Assembly: GCF_009830105.1 (NCBI RefSeq)
Contig: NZ_WURB01000006.1
Location: 124,001 to 188,000, forward strand
Direction: 5' to 3'
Source: Microvirga makkahensis
Lineage (GTDB): Bacteria > Pseudomonadota > Alphaproteobacteria > Rhizobiales > Beijerinckiaceae
DNA length: 64,000 nucleotides
Numbering within the stretch: the stretch's first letter is position 1; every line of letters begins with the position of its first letter. The translations under genes and the position numbers were made by a program. Shown here piece after piece: positions 36,548-44,297 of the stretch. The notes beneath the pieces were generated by a model. It was not told the origin of the DNA, searched no databases, and worked only from the letters and a program-made list of their open reading frames with translations.

Positions 36548-36751
36548 TTGCCCCCGACCGTCAGCAGCCGCCCGCAGCCCGACGAATTCTACCCCAAGCC
36601 GCCTCCGACGGAGCCGGTTCCAGGCATGCCGACGCCGCCCGAAACGCCCGAGCCGCCGGAAGCTCCGAGCATTCCATCCTCCATCCCCGAGCAGCCGCCG
36701 GAGCCGGACAGGCCGGTCATCCATCCGACGCCCCAGCCGGAAGTGCCCTAG
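36548..36751 (+). CDS. Proline-rich small protein
   Basis: A 67-residue frame with a TTG start, preceded by GAGGAGAAGG. The sequence is almost all Pro, Glu, Thr and Ser (EFYPKPPPTEPVPGMPTPP and PEQPPEPDRPVIHPTPQPEV). Its stop overlaps the TauE stop by 4 bases in the opposite direction. No family is recognised, and composition alone makes coding status less certain. It has no signal peptide or membrane helix. Confidence 0.45.
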   Translation: MPPTVSSRPQPDEFYPKPPPTEPVPGMPTPPETPEPPEAPSIPSSIPEQPPEPDRPVIHPTPQPEVP

Positions 36752-37599
36752 ACGAGAAGGCTCGCGGCGAAGCGCGCGCAGACGATCAGCAGGAAGATGC
36801 CGAGGGCCATCTCCAGCCTGCGCTTGGAGAGCCTGTGCGCCAGACGCGCTCCGACCGGGGCCATCCAGGAACTGGTGGGAATGAAGAGCAGGAGCCCGAC
36901 AAGGGACACATAGCCCAGCGCCAGGGGCGGCCGGAAGGCGACCACCTCGGGATACTCCGCCATATACGGCCAGCCGGCATAGACGTAGCCGAGCGCGCCG
37001 GGGATCGAGATCAGGACGCCGAGGCCCGAGGAGGTCGCTACGGCCTGATGGATGGGACGGCTGTAGAAGGTCATGAACAGATTCGAAAGCATGCCGCCGC
37101 CGATGCCCATGAGGGCCGAGAGAATGCCGATGAGCCCGCCACAGGCCACCATGGCGGCCTTGCCCGGCATGTCGAGGCCGAGCCGCCAGGTCTCCCTGCC
37201 GAAGAGCATGCGGATGGCCGAGAAGCCCGCCACGATCACGAACACCGCCTTGAACAGGTCCGCCGGCGCGAAGCGCGCGATCACGCTGCCGATCACCACG
37301 CCCAGCACCACCGGCACGGCCCAGACCCTCAGGATCGACATGTCGACCACGCCCTTGGCCCGGTGCGCATTGAAGGAGCGGACCGAGGTCGGGATGATGA
37401 TGGCCAGCGACGTGCCCACGCTGAGCGGCATGCGCACCTCCTCCGGCACCTCGAGGAGGCGGAACAGCTCGTAGAGGATCGGCACCGCCACCGCGCCGCC
37501 GCCGACGCCGAACACACCCGCCAGCAGGCCGGTGATGGCTCCCGCCGCGAGGAGCGCCACGACAAGCCAGACCAGATCGTAAGCAGGGATGCCGAACAT
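36748..37599 (-). CDS. TauE/SafE family sulfite-exporter-like permease
   Basis: A 283-residue membrane protein with eight predicted helices. The internal duplication is visible as GLLAGVFGVGGGAVAVPILY and GILSALMGIGGGMLSNLFMT, the repeated G-x-G-G-G motif of the TauE/SafE family. Members export sulfite, sulfoacetate or similar small anions; the substrate is unknown here. The chosen ATG (37599) opens directly before the first helix. The upstream frame to 37698 passes through a dispersed palindrome and is not likely to be translated. Confidence 0.85.
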   Translation of the reverse strand: MFGIPAYDLVWLVVALLAAGAITGLLAGVFGVGGGAVAVPILYELFRLLEVPEEVRMPLSVGTSLAIIIPTSVRSFNAHRAKGVVDMSILRVWAVPVVLGVVIGSVIARFAPADLFKAVFVIVAGFSAIRMLFGRETWRLGLDMPGKAAMVACGGLIGILSALMGIGGGMLSNLFMTFYSRPIHQAVATSSGLGVLISIPGALGYVYAGWPYMAEYPEVVAFRPPLALGYVSLVGLLLFIPTSSWMAPVGARLAHRLSKRRLEMALGIFLLIVCARFAASLLV

Positions 37600-37660
37600 G
37601 AGAGAATCACCGGACAACGGGCAGGAGAAGGACGTTTCGAGGCGCGGCCCCGTTCTTGCT

Positions 37661-37706
37661 AGCGCATCGTGCGGAAAAGTGGACCCGTTTTTCCGCATGA
37701 TGCTCT
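37661..37706. repeat. Well-preserved copy of the dispersed palindrome
   Basis: AGCGCATCGTGCGGAAAAGT at the left pairs with TTTTTCCGCATGATGCTCT at the right, around GGACCC. This is one of the most symmetrical copies in the window and serves as the reference for the family. It lies upstream of tauE and downstream of the Clp1-like gene. Confidence 0.75.
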
Positions 37707-37751
37707 AAAGCAAGGTTTCAGCCATGGGAATCCGCCCGGAGCCGTCTCCGC

Positions 37752-38711
37752 TCACGGGGGATCGTCTCTTGTCTTTGGTCGGCCGCATTGTTTAGCGGCT
37801 CCCGGGAGGGCGCATTCGTTCTTGGATCCTTTCCCAGCCCGCCTGCGGATCTCCGAAAAATGTTCGTCGAGGCAAAGCGAACCGGGCGTGATCCGATGGA
37901 TCGGGGTCTCCACGACGGGAGTCAGGATCCTCAGCGGACCGCCGGCTTCTCCCTCCGCGAGGATTCCGAGCCCGAGATCCCGGCCCTGCGCGTCGGACAG
38001 TCCGAGCAGGAGGCCCAGGGTCGGAGACCCGGCCTGAAGGTCGGGGGCAAGACGGCGATCGAGGACGACCGCGGAGGCGTGCCGGAAATAGCCCCGAAAA
38101 GCCTCGCGTCGGAGGGTCCGCCGTTCTCCGTCCGTCTTGCGCCGGGCGCAAGGGGAGGAAGGGAGATGCAGGATCGCGATGTCAGGGTGCTCGCCGGTCA
38201 GTGCCCCGATGTCGGGGACCGCGCCGAGGACGATCAGCAGGTCGGGTCGGATGGCCTCGAGCTTGGCGGCCTTCAGCCTCCGCCCGGGGCCCGACACGAG
38301 CCCGCTGGTATTGACGATCCTGATCGCCGCATCGGTCCGCGCGAGGAGGCGATGCACGCCGTCGAGAAGCGGCTTCCAGCCGAGAACGGGATCGGTCGTT
38401 CCGACGAAGGCGAGGGACGGTCCGTTCGCATCGCACATGGTGACGCAGGCCGGAGGGCCGACGGTCTTCTGGCCGAGATCCGTGTCGATCAAGGCCGCCT
38501 TCAATCCGGCCCGGGCCGCCGCCGTGAAAAGGAAACGGGCCAGCGTGCTCTTGCCGCTGTCCGCCGGACCGATCACGCATACGGTTCGGATCGCGCCACC
38601 TTCGATCCGGCGCGCAGCCTCGACCCATTCCGACGGCACATGCAGGTCCGGCAGCGTCTCCACGAAGGGCGCCAGAGCATCGGAGGATCCTTCGGGAGGA
38701 GCCGGGTCCAC
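37752..38711 (-). CDS. Clp1-like P-loop polynucleotide-kinase family protein
   Basis: A P-loop protein (about 319 residues) with Walker A GPADSGKSTLARFL, then ALIDTDLGQKTVGPPACV, FVGTTDPVLGW, VNTSGLVSGPGRRLKAAKLE and LLIVLG. These motifs are characteristic of the Clp1/Grc3/COG1341 group, whose studied members phosphorylate RNA 5' ends or bind GTP/ATP. There is no ATG near the beginning. The GTG at 38711 lies inside a degenerate copy of the dispersed palindrome, and another GTG lies at 38663. It follows the esterase gene by 16 bases. The start is uncertain. Confidence 0.72.
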   Translation of the reverse strand: MDPAPPEGSSDALAPFVETLPDLHVPSEWVEAARRIEGGAIRTVCVIGPADSGKSTLARFLFTAAARAGLKAALIDTDLGQKTVGPPACVTMCDANGPSLAFVGTTDPVLGWKPLLDGVHRLLARTDAAIRIVNTSGLVSGPGRRLKAAKLEAIRPDLLIVLGAVPDIGALTGEHPDIAILHLPSSPCARRKTDGERRTLRREAFRGYFRHASAVVLDRRLAPDLQAGSPTLGLLLGLSDAQGRDLGLGILAEGEAGGPLRILTPVVETPIHRITPGSLCLDEHFSEIRRRAGKGSKNECALPGAAKQCGRPKTRDDPP

Positions 38712-38727
38712 TTTCTCGCACGGCGCC

Positions 38728-39459
38728 CTAGCCGAGGAAGCGGTCGATCGAGCGCCCGACCATCTCCGTCGGAACCACATGGCCCCCGTCGAACTCCCGG
38801 TACTCCACGTCATAGCCCGCATTCTCCAGGGCGGGCACGATGCGGCGGCTGCAGGGATCGATGGGCAGCACCTCGTCGCGGACGCCGTGGGAAATGAAGA
38901 TCCTGGGCGTATCGCCGGTCCGCGTCGGCGCCATGAAGCCCGGTGAGAAGGCCAGGACGTGGTCGAAGAGTTCCCCGTTGATGATGCCGAGAGAGAGCGC
39001 ATAGGAGGCTCCGTCCGAGAAGCCCGAGACGGCGATCCGCGCGGGATCGACGGGATGCATGCGGAAGACTTTCCGAAGAGCCTCGTCGATGAAGGCCACG
39101 TCCGGCCCGTACCCGCCGCGGATCACATCCCAGGTCTGGCCACGCGATTCGGGCCCGAGAACGATGATGCCCCGCGCTGCGGCCGCAGGGCCGAGCAGGT
39201 CCAGCATCTGCGAGGCGATGCCGCCCGCGCCATGAAGCCCCACGATCAGCGGCGCGGGTCTGGTCGGGTCGAGTCCCGGCGGAATGAACACGATGCCGTC
39301 CCGCTCCCGACCGAGTTCGAGCGCGTGGTGGCCCGACGGGGTGCTGGCCGGGGCAACGATCGTCTCGGGTCTCGCGCTGAGGCGGCCCGACACGTGGGCA
39401 GATGAAGGAGCAGATGAAGGACTTGCCATGCTGCGCGATCCCTTCCGAGTGCGCGCCAA
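38728..39459 (-). CDS. Alpha/beta hydrolase (phospholipase/carboxylesterase-like)
   Basis: A 243-residue alpha/beta hydrolase. Oxyanion region LIVGLHGAGG, nucleophile elbow VSGFSDGASYALSLG (GFSDG, a GxSxG motif), an Asp in the ISHGVRDEVLPI segment and a final His in FDGGHVVP make up a full catalytic triad. It resembles PHB-depolymerase/LpqC-type or phospholipase/carboxylesterase proteins. The N-terminal 25 residues are Ser/Ala-rich without a clear signal peptide; an ATG at 39429 is an alternative start. The TAG stop is part of the dispersed palindrome. The 198 bases upstream to 39657 show no convincing gene. Confidence 0.78.
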   Translation of the reverse strand: MARTRKGSRSMASPSSAPSSAHVSGRLSARPETIVAPASTPSGHHALELGRERDGIVFIPPGLDPTRPAPLIVGLHGAGGIASQMLDLLGPAAAARGIIVLGPESRGQTWDVIRGGYGPDVAFIDEALRKVFRMHPVDPARIAVSGFSDGASYALSLGIINGELFDHVLAFSPGFMAPTRTGDTPRIFISHGVRDEVLPIDPCSRRIVPALENAGYDVEYREFDGGHVVPTEMVGRSIDRFLG

Positions 39460-39657
39460 CGCCGGACGGCGGGCGATGTTCCCGCAATCCTCGGGAGGGA
39501 GGGCGTTCTCAGGGGCGGCTGGTCAGAGCAGGCGCTGCGCGGGGCGGGCTGCATTGCGATTCATCCCGATCCGGAGGATCCGCCGAGGAATCGCGACCGC
39601 TCGCCTCTTGCGGCTTCGGAGAATCTCCACCAGGGCGCTCCGGCGCAGACCGTGCGG

Positions 39658-40239
39658 TCACGAGGCGCTGCTTTCCACCCGCAGATTGTTCTGCACGTGC
39701 CGCACGCCCGAGGCGAGTTCCGCGAGGTCTTCGGCGCGGCGCTTGAGGCCGCGGCTCGCCACCGTGCCGGAGAGCGTCACCTCGCCCTCCTTCACGGTCA
39801 CCTCCACGTTCGAGGCATCGATGAAGCGGTCTTCCGTCAGGCGTTCGCACACGTCCTCGTGGATGCGATCGTCGGAGCGCCTGTAGCCCTTCGGGCCGCG
39901 TCCGCGATGGGGACCGGACATGTCGCGCCCCGCATCTCGCCCCGCATCTCGTCCCGCATCTCGTCCCATGCCGCGCGCATCGGGATCGTTCGGGTCGCGG
40001 TCGCCGAGTGCGCCGAGCCCCGAGCGGTGACGGGCATAGTTGGGAGCGAATCCTTCATCGTCGCGAGGACCGCCGCGACCGTCGTCGATCACGCCTCCGG
40101 AGAACTCGTTGGCGTCGCTGCCGTAGCCGCCCGGATATTCCCGGCCCTCGCCCCGGAAGCCGACGGCGCCGTTCGGCACGTCGCCGTAGCCGTTGTCGTC
40201 CCTGGTGGGGTTCCGATTCCTGCGGCGGGTGTCTACCAT
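39658..40239 (-). CDS. BON-domain protein with an Arg/Gly/Asp-rich N-terminus
   Basis: A 193-residue protein starting MVDTRRRNRNPTRDD. The first ~110 residues are rich in Arg, Gly, Asp and Asn with a short tandem repeat (AGRDAGRDAGRD). The last 75 residues form a BON domain (DDRIHEDVCERLTEDRFIDA, VEVTVKEGEVTLSGTV, DLAELASGVRHVQNNLRV). BON domains bind membranes or other ligands and occur in OsmY-like stress proteins. No signal peptide is seen. Divergent from the HNH gene across 60 bases. Confidence 0.8.
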   Translation of the reverse strand: MVDTRRRNRNPTRDDNGYGDVPNGAVGFRGEGREYPGGYGSDANEFSGGVIDDGRGGPRDDEGFAPNYARHRSGLGALGDRDPNDPDARGMGRDAGRDAGRDAGRDMSGPHRGRGPKGYRRSDDRIHEDVCERLTEDRFIDASNVEVTVKEGEVTLSGTVASRGLKRRAEDLAELASGVRHVQNNLRVESSAS

Positions 40240-40299
40240 GGCTTGAGCTCCTGTTCTGTGCCAAGGGCAACAACCCGATCTCCGCCAGGTTCCCATCTC

Positions 40300-40572
40300 A
40301 TGAAGGCCGCGCAACGCATCAAGCTGTTCGAGACGATTTTCGCGCGCGATGGCGGGCGGTGCGTCTATTGCGGGGTGAAGACGCACCGCCTGGCCAGGGG
40401 CCTGAGCCGCTCGCCGAACCTGGCGACGCTCGATCACGTGGTGCCCCGCTCCCGAGGCGGACCGCTGAATCCCGCCAATCTCGTGCTCGCCTGCCAGGCC
40501 TGCAACAACCGGCGCGGCGTGATGGACGCGGAGGAATTCCGCGCTCTCAGGAAGGGCGGGCCGTCACGCTGA
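40300..40572 (+). CDS. Small HNH endonuclease
   Basis: A 90-residue protein with a zinc-stabilised HNH fold: RDGGRCVYCG (first CxxC), TLDHVVPRSRGG (the DH catalytic residues), NPANLVLACQACNNRRG (second CxxC and Asn). The size equals stand-alone HNH proteins. It may nick or cleave DNA; no restriction or intron context is seen. The start was placed at the ATG at 40300; the open frame runs upstream as antisense of the BON gene. Confidence 0.82.
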   Translation: MKAAQRIKLFETIFARDGGRCVYCGVKTHRLARGLSRSPNLATLDHVVPRSRGGPLNPANLVLACQACNNRRGVMDAEEFRALRKGGPSR

Positions 40573-40640
40573 TGGTGGAACGCTCGCTCCCGGCCGGACG
40601 TTCGGCACGCAGAGAGATATTCCGGACGAAGGAGTGAGCC

Positions 40641-40820
40641 ATGAACCTCGAAGACAAGGTGCGCGAGGCGATCGTCGCCGAATTGCGGCGGCAGGCGGAG
40701 GCGGGAGGCCAGGGCCTGCGGGTCGATGCGAAAGAGGCCGAGATGATGACGATCGAGGGGCGCGTGAACCTCGACGAGCTGGCGATGGCAGTCGTCGGCT
40801 CGCTCGCGGGCGGGCCTTAA
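40641..40820 (+). CDS. Small acidic protein of 59 residues
   Basis: An ATG at 40641 with GAAGGAGTGAGCC upstream opens a 59-codon frame ending with TAA. The peptide starts MNLEDKVREAIVAELRRQAE and contains a helix-strand pattern (VDAKEAEMMTIEGRVNLDEL), ending AVVGSLAGGP. Composition is acidic and helical like a small folded protein, with codon use matching its neighbours. No family is confidently recognised. The next 200 bases carry dispersed repeats and no gene. Confidence 0.55.
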   Translation: MNLEDKVREAIVAELRRQAEAGGQGLRVDAKEAEMMTIEGRVNLDELAMAVVGSLAGGP

Positions 40821-40824
40821 AACA

Positions 40825-41037
40825 TCGGACGCGAAAAGCGGACTTGTCCGTTGAGGCGCTCATCCGGTGCGCCGGGACCTCACCCGCCATGGCGTCCCGC
40901 TGTCATGACCGTCCCGGTCGGAAGAGCGCCGCGCCTCGGCACATCGGGATCACCGGCACGAGGCCGGTGACGACGTGGGAGGCGTGAGCGAGCGGAAAAC
41001 CGGGGGCTCCATTCGCACGATGCGCTAGGCGCTCGTG
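40825..41037. repeat. Degenerate dispersed palindromes and REP-like element
   Basis: ATCGGACGCGAAAAGCGGACTTG begins a poorly preserved copy near 40824. GGATCACCGGCACGAGGCCGGTGACGACG (around 40948-40976) is a REP-like hairpin. AGCGGAAAACCGGGGG...TCGCACGATGCGCTA (about 40990-41028) is another family copy that contributes the patatin TAG stop. Confidence 0.55.
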
Positions 41038-42110
41038 CGGGCGCCCGTCTCGGCCGATGCCGCGGCCCGATGCGGATCGAGCCTGACCACCTCGAACCGT
41101 TTTGCCTCGCGCCCTGGATCGGCAAGCTGTGCGAGCGCATGCTCCATGTCGCGTGACCCGGCCGCCCAGCGATCCCGGAGCGAGGCGGGCGAGTAATCGA
41201 ACGTTTTTCCGGCACGCTCGTCGCTCCCCGACTGATAGGCGAGATGCAGGAGCGTGACGAAGGGGCCGTCCGGCTCGATCCGTTCGCGAAGGCCGTATTC
41301 CCGCTGCAGCGCGCGAATGCTGCGCCGGGAGGAACTCGCGAAGATCAGGTCGTTCGCCCGCTCGGCGCTGACGTCGAGGGATGCCGGGCGCGAAGCCTTC
41401 AGGCTGAAAAGCTCGATTGCGATGCAGAGCGTGTCTTCGTCGGGTGGTACCGCGAGCGCGACGTCCACCGGCATGTTGTTGACGAAGCCCGGGTCGCACA
41501 GAAGGCGCCCGCCGATCTCCACCGGCGGAAAGACCGGCAGGATGGCCGAGGTAGCCAGGAGATGATCGGGCCCGATCTCCTCACGTTCCGTATCGAAGAG
41601 GATCTCGTCGCCCGTCTCGACATCGACGCAGACGGCGGTGAAGCGGATGCCACCCCGGTTCAGCCTCGCGAAATCGATCAGCCGCTCCAGGGTCTCCCGC
41701 AGCGGCCTGTGATCGTAGAGCGCCACGTCGCTCGGCATCCAGGGCAGCATGGAGAGCACGCCCGGAAAGCGATGCCCGAAGAGGCCGGGCCGTCCGAGCA
41801 GAAGGGCGAGCGCCGTGTGAGTCTCGTTGTAGGCGTGCCTCATCGACGAGTCGCGGCCGAGCGCGAAGCCGGAATGAATCGTCGCCCGCTCCCAGAATTC
41901 CCTGAGGCGAGGCACGCGTTCCTCGGGCGCATTGCCGGCGATGATCGCTCCCGTGATCGCCCCGATGGAGGCGCCGACGATCCAGCGCGGCTCGACATCC
42001 CGTTGCTGCAGATGCCCGTAGGCGCCGGCGAGATAGGAGCCGAGGGCATTGCCGCCGCCGAGAACCAGCACGACCGGCCGGTTCTTTTCCGGAAGGGACG
42101 AAGGGGACAT
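41025..42110 (-). CDS. Patatin-like phospholipase
   Basis: A 361-residue patatin-fold protein. It has the oxyanion loop LGGGNALGSYLAGAYG, the nucleophile motif GASIGAITGAI (GxSxG), and the catalytic Asp in CDPGFVNNMPVD, where the usual Asp-Gly-Gly/Ala is Asp-Pro-Gly. It would hydrolyse acyl esters of phospholipids as a Ser-Asp dyad enzyme. No signal peptide is seen. The ATG at 42110 is used; a GTG at 42116 is an alternative. The stop codon TAG belongs to a palindrome copy. Confidence 0.82.
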   Translation of the reverse strand: MSPSSLPEKNRPVVLVLGGGNALGSYLAGAYGHLQQRDVEPRWIVGASIGAITGAIIAGNAPEERVPRLREFWERATIHSGFALGRDSSMRHAYNETHTALALLLGRPGLFGHRFPGVLSMLPWMPSDVALYDHRPLRETLERLIDFARLNRGGIRFTAVCVDVETGDEILFDTEREEIGPDHLLATSAILPVFPPVEIGGRLLCDPGFVNNMPVDVALAVPPDEDTLCIAIELFSLKASRPASLDVSAERANDLIFASSSRRSIRALQREYGLRERIEPDGPFVTLLHLAYQSGSDERAGKTFDYSPASLRDRWAAGSRDMEHALAQLADPGREAKRFEVVRLDPHRAAASAETGARTSA

Positions 42111-42173
42111 TGTCACCGCCCTGATGGGAGATGGCGGGGAACGCGTGCTTTCTCCCGTTGGTTCCGGTCGTCC

Positions 42174-42878
42174 TCAGGCGGGGAGAGACGCTTTCGGCGG
42201 AAGCGGGAACAGGCGCACGAATCGCTCCGCCAGGATCCTGTCGCCTTCCACCTTGAGCGCGCCCGCGCTCTCCAGGGCCTCCAGCGGCTGACCGCCGTAG
42301 ATCGCGCCCGCGATGGCGGGCGGCGTCCCGGTGAAGATCAGGTCCGCGCCGTCCACCGGCCCGCGCGCGATTTCGATCCGGCCCTCGGCCAGGCGCGCCA
42401 GGAAGGTCTCGGTGTCGCTCAGGCGAAAGCCGATCCTGGCATCGAGCCCCGCGGCCTGCTTCCCGTCCAGCATCGTCCGCAGCGACAGCATGAGGGAGGC
42501 GGCGCTGAAGGGCAGGGTGGGGTCGTGCAGGGGCGAGCGGGCCGCCCACCGGCCGAGCGCCTGAAAGATCGGCTCGCTCTCGTAACCCCACTCCGTCAGC
42601 TCGTAGACCTGGGCGGCGGCGGGGGGCGGCAGCTTGCGGCGGGTGAGGACGCCGGCTTCCTCCAGCCCTTCGAGGCGCTGGGTGAGAACGTTGGCGCTGA
42701 TGCCGGGCAGGCTCTCGCGCAGGTCGCTGAAGCGCTTGGGCCCCAGCATGAGCTCGCGCATGACCAGCAGGGCCCAGCGCTCGCCGACGAGATCGAGCGC
42801 GTGGGCGGCCGCGCAGGCGTCCTCGTAATGGCGCCTCGACCGGGTCCGGGAGTTATTAGTTATTTTTTCTAACTTCAT
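42174..42878 (-). CDS. HxlR-family regulator with a C-terminal SCP2-like domain
   Basis: A 234-residue protein. The N-terminal winged helix (YEDACAAAHALDLVGERWALLVMRELMLGPKRFSDL, NVLTQRLEGLEEAGVLTRRKLPP, YELTEWG) is typical of HxlR repressors. The C-terminal ~110 residues (LMLSLRTMLDGKQAAGLDARIGFRLSD, RGPVDGADLIFTGTPPAIAGAIYGGQPLEAL) resemble an SCP2 sterol-carrier-like domain that might bind a hydrophobic ligand. It is divergent from the VOC gene, with two imperfect palindromes in the AT-rich spacer, so autoregulation and control of the VOC/YciI genes are likely. Confidence 0.8.
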   Translation of the reverse strand: MKLEKITNNSRTRSRRHYEDACAAAHALDLVGERWALLVMRELMLGPKRFSDLRESLPGISANVLTQRLEGLEEAGVLTRRKLPPPAAAQVYELTEWGYESEPIFQALGRWAARSPLHDPTLPFSAASLMLSLRTMLDGKQAAGLDARIGFRLSDTETFLARLAEGRIEIARGPVDGADLIFTGTPPAIAGAIYGGQPLEALESAGALKVEGDRILAERFVRLFPLPPKASLPA

Positions 42879-42895
42879 AGTTGCTTTTTATAACT
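42858..42895. promoter_or_regulatory. Paired imperfect palindromes, candidate HxlR operators
   Basis: AGTTA-N7-TAACT (42858-42874) and AGTTG-N7-TAACT (42879-42895) are spaced exactly 21 bases apart, about two helical turns, in an AT-rich patch. The first overlaps the regulator's own first codons, and the second lies upstream of the VOC gene. Confidence 0.5.
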
Positions 42896-42935
42896 TCGTC
42901 TGGAATCAATGTCAAAACCAGAAGGAGAGAAAGCC

Positions 42936-43367
42936 ATGCCGAAGCTCATTTTCGTCAACCTGCCCGTCGCCGATCTCGATCGGGCCAATGCGTTCTACGA
43001 GGCCATCGGAGCCGTCAAGAACCCGCAATTCAGCGATCACACCGCCACCTGCATGGTCATCTCCGAGACCATCCACGTGATGCTGCTGACCCACGACAAG
43101 TTCCGCCAGTTCACGCCCAGGAGAATCGCTGACGCCCGCGAGACGACCGAGGTTCTCATCTGTCTGTCGGCCGAAAGCCGCGACGAGGTCGACGCCACGG
43201 TGGCGAAGGCTGGAGCCGCGGGCGGACGGGCCGATCCCGGCGCGAAGCAGGATTACGGCTTCATGTACGGCCGCAGCTTCGAGGATCCGGACGGTCACAT
43301 CTGGGAAGTGATGTGGATGGACGTGGAGGCGGCCACGGCCGCCATGGCCGACACGGCGAATGCCTGA
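42936..43367 (+). CDS. VOC family (glyoxalase-like) protein
   Basis: A 143-residue single-module vicinal-oxygen-chelate protein: KLIFVNLPVADLDRANAFYEAIG at the start and YGFMYGRSFEDPDGHIWEVMWMD at the end, with HVMLLTHDKF between. This subtype is annotated as lactoylglutathione-lyase-like and usually occurs with YciI and DUF1428 genes. The ATG at 42936 follows GAAGGAGAG; the frame is open from 42909. Function is unknown. Confidence 0.8.
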   Translation: MPKLIFVNLPVADLDRANAFYEAIGAVKNPQFSDHTATCMVISETIHVMLLTHDKFRQFTPRRIADARETTEVLICLSAESRDEVDATVAKAGAAGGRADPGAKQDYGFMYGRSFEDPDGHIWEVMWMDVEAATAAMADTANA

Positions 43368-43427
43368 TCGTCGGCCGCCCGGAGCAGAGGCCCATGAGGC
43401 CCGCGCGAAACAGAGGGAGAGAGGGCG

Positions 43428-43850
43428 ATGCGTGTGATGGTTCTGGTGAAGGCGACGAAGGACAGCGAAGCGGGCCTCATGCCCTCGACCGAGCTCCTCG
43501 AAGCCATGGGCAAGTACAACGAGGAGCTGATCGATGCCGGCATCATGCTGGCCGGCGAGGGCCTGAGGCCGTCGTCCCAAGGCAAGCGCGTGGCCTTCGA
43601 CGGCCCGCGCCGCACGGTCGTCGACGGTCCGTTCGCCGAGACGCACGAACTGGTCGCCGGCTTCTGGCTCTGGCAGGTGAAGGATATGGCCGAGGCGGTC
43701 GAGTGGGTGAAGCGCTGCCCCAACCCGATGCCGGGACCCAGTGAGATCGAGATCCGCCCGCTGTTCGAGACGGCCGATTTCGGCGAGGCCCTGACGCCGG
43801 AAATCGCCGCACAGGAAGAGCGAATCCGCGAACGATTGTCCGGCCGCTGA
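43428..43850 (+). CDS. YciI-family protein (DGPF domain)
   Basis: A 140-residue protein of the YciI/DGPF group: MRVMVLVKATKDSEAG at the start, AGEGLRPSSQGKRVAF and VVDGPFAETHELVAGFWLWQV, the DGPF hallmark with a His nearby. Such proteins are ferredoxin-like-fold and were proposed as haem or ligand-binding or sigma-factor-associated proteins; the biochemical role is not settled. It follows the VOC gene by 60 bases with its own GAGGGAGAGAGG ribosome site. Confidence 0.83.
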   Translation: MRVMVLVKATKDSEAGLMPSTELLEAMGKYNEELIDAGIMLAGEGLRPSSQGKRVAFDGPRRTVVDGPFAETHELVAGFWLWQVKDMAEAVEWVKRCPNPMPGPSEIEIRPLFETADFGEALTPEIAAQEERIRERLSGR

Positions 43851-43865
43851 GACCCGGCCGGCCGC

Positions 43866-44150
43866 CGCGCAGGCCGCGCCGATCTTCAGGGAGCACGGGC
43901 GCTGCCGTCGTCGGATGCTGGGGCGACGACATCCCGGACGGAGAGGCCACCGACTTCAGGAAAGCCGTGAAGCGGAGGGAGCGGAGAACGTGGCCTTCTC
44001 CTGAATGGTCTGGCCCTCGAAGGAGGCCCGCGACGAGGGCAGCAAGAAGGTCATGGCGGATCCGCGGCCGAACGGGGCCGGGACGCCGTTCGACGGCAAG
44101 CGCATGTTCTGGGGTGGCTTCCGGATTCTTCTCGAGACGGAGGAAGAGCG
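43866..44150 (+). pseudogene. Decayed DUF1428-family gene
   Basis: Fragments of a DUF1428 protein are readable only by changing frame. AAPIFREHG near the beginning is followed by a shift to CWGDDIPDGEATDFRKAV. After another shift come AEGAENVAFS, a TGA where Trp is expected, and then MVWPSKEARDEGSKKVMADP and PFDGKRMFWGGFRILLET. The N-terminal third is missing. At least two frameshifts and a nonsense codon make it a clear relic. Confidence 0.65.
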
Positions 44151-44260
44151 ATGTCCGGGATCCCGCGAAGGTTCGCCGGGCGACCGAGGCGATGCTGACG
44201 ATGGTCAAGCTCGATATCGGCGGGCTCGAGAAGGCGTATCGGGGACGGTCGGCGGCCTGA
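44147..44260 (+). pseudogene. C-terminal fragment of a PhnB-like VOC protein
   Basis: The reading frame DVRDPAKVRRATEAMLTMVK followed by LDIGGLEKAYRGRSAA and a TGA matches the terminal helix usual for PhnB/3-demethylubiquinone-methyltransferase-type VOC proteins. The rest of the gene is absent; it joins directly to the end of the DUF1428 relic. A deletion between two neighbouring genes is the simplest explanation. Confidence 0.5.
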
Positions 44261-44297
44261 GCCCTGTCGGAGGCAGCCGTCGGCCCGCGACCGGCGG

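Noticed and set aside
39460..39657. Possible small gene between the esterase and BON genes
   Set aside because: All frames give Arg/Ala/Ser-rich translations without a ribosome site or conserved pattern; nothing could be supported.
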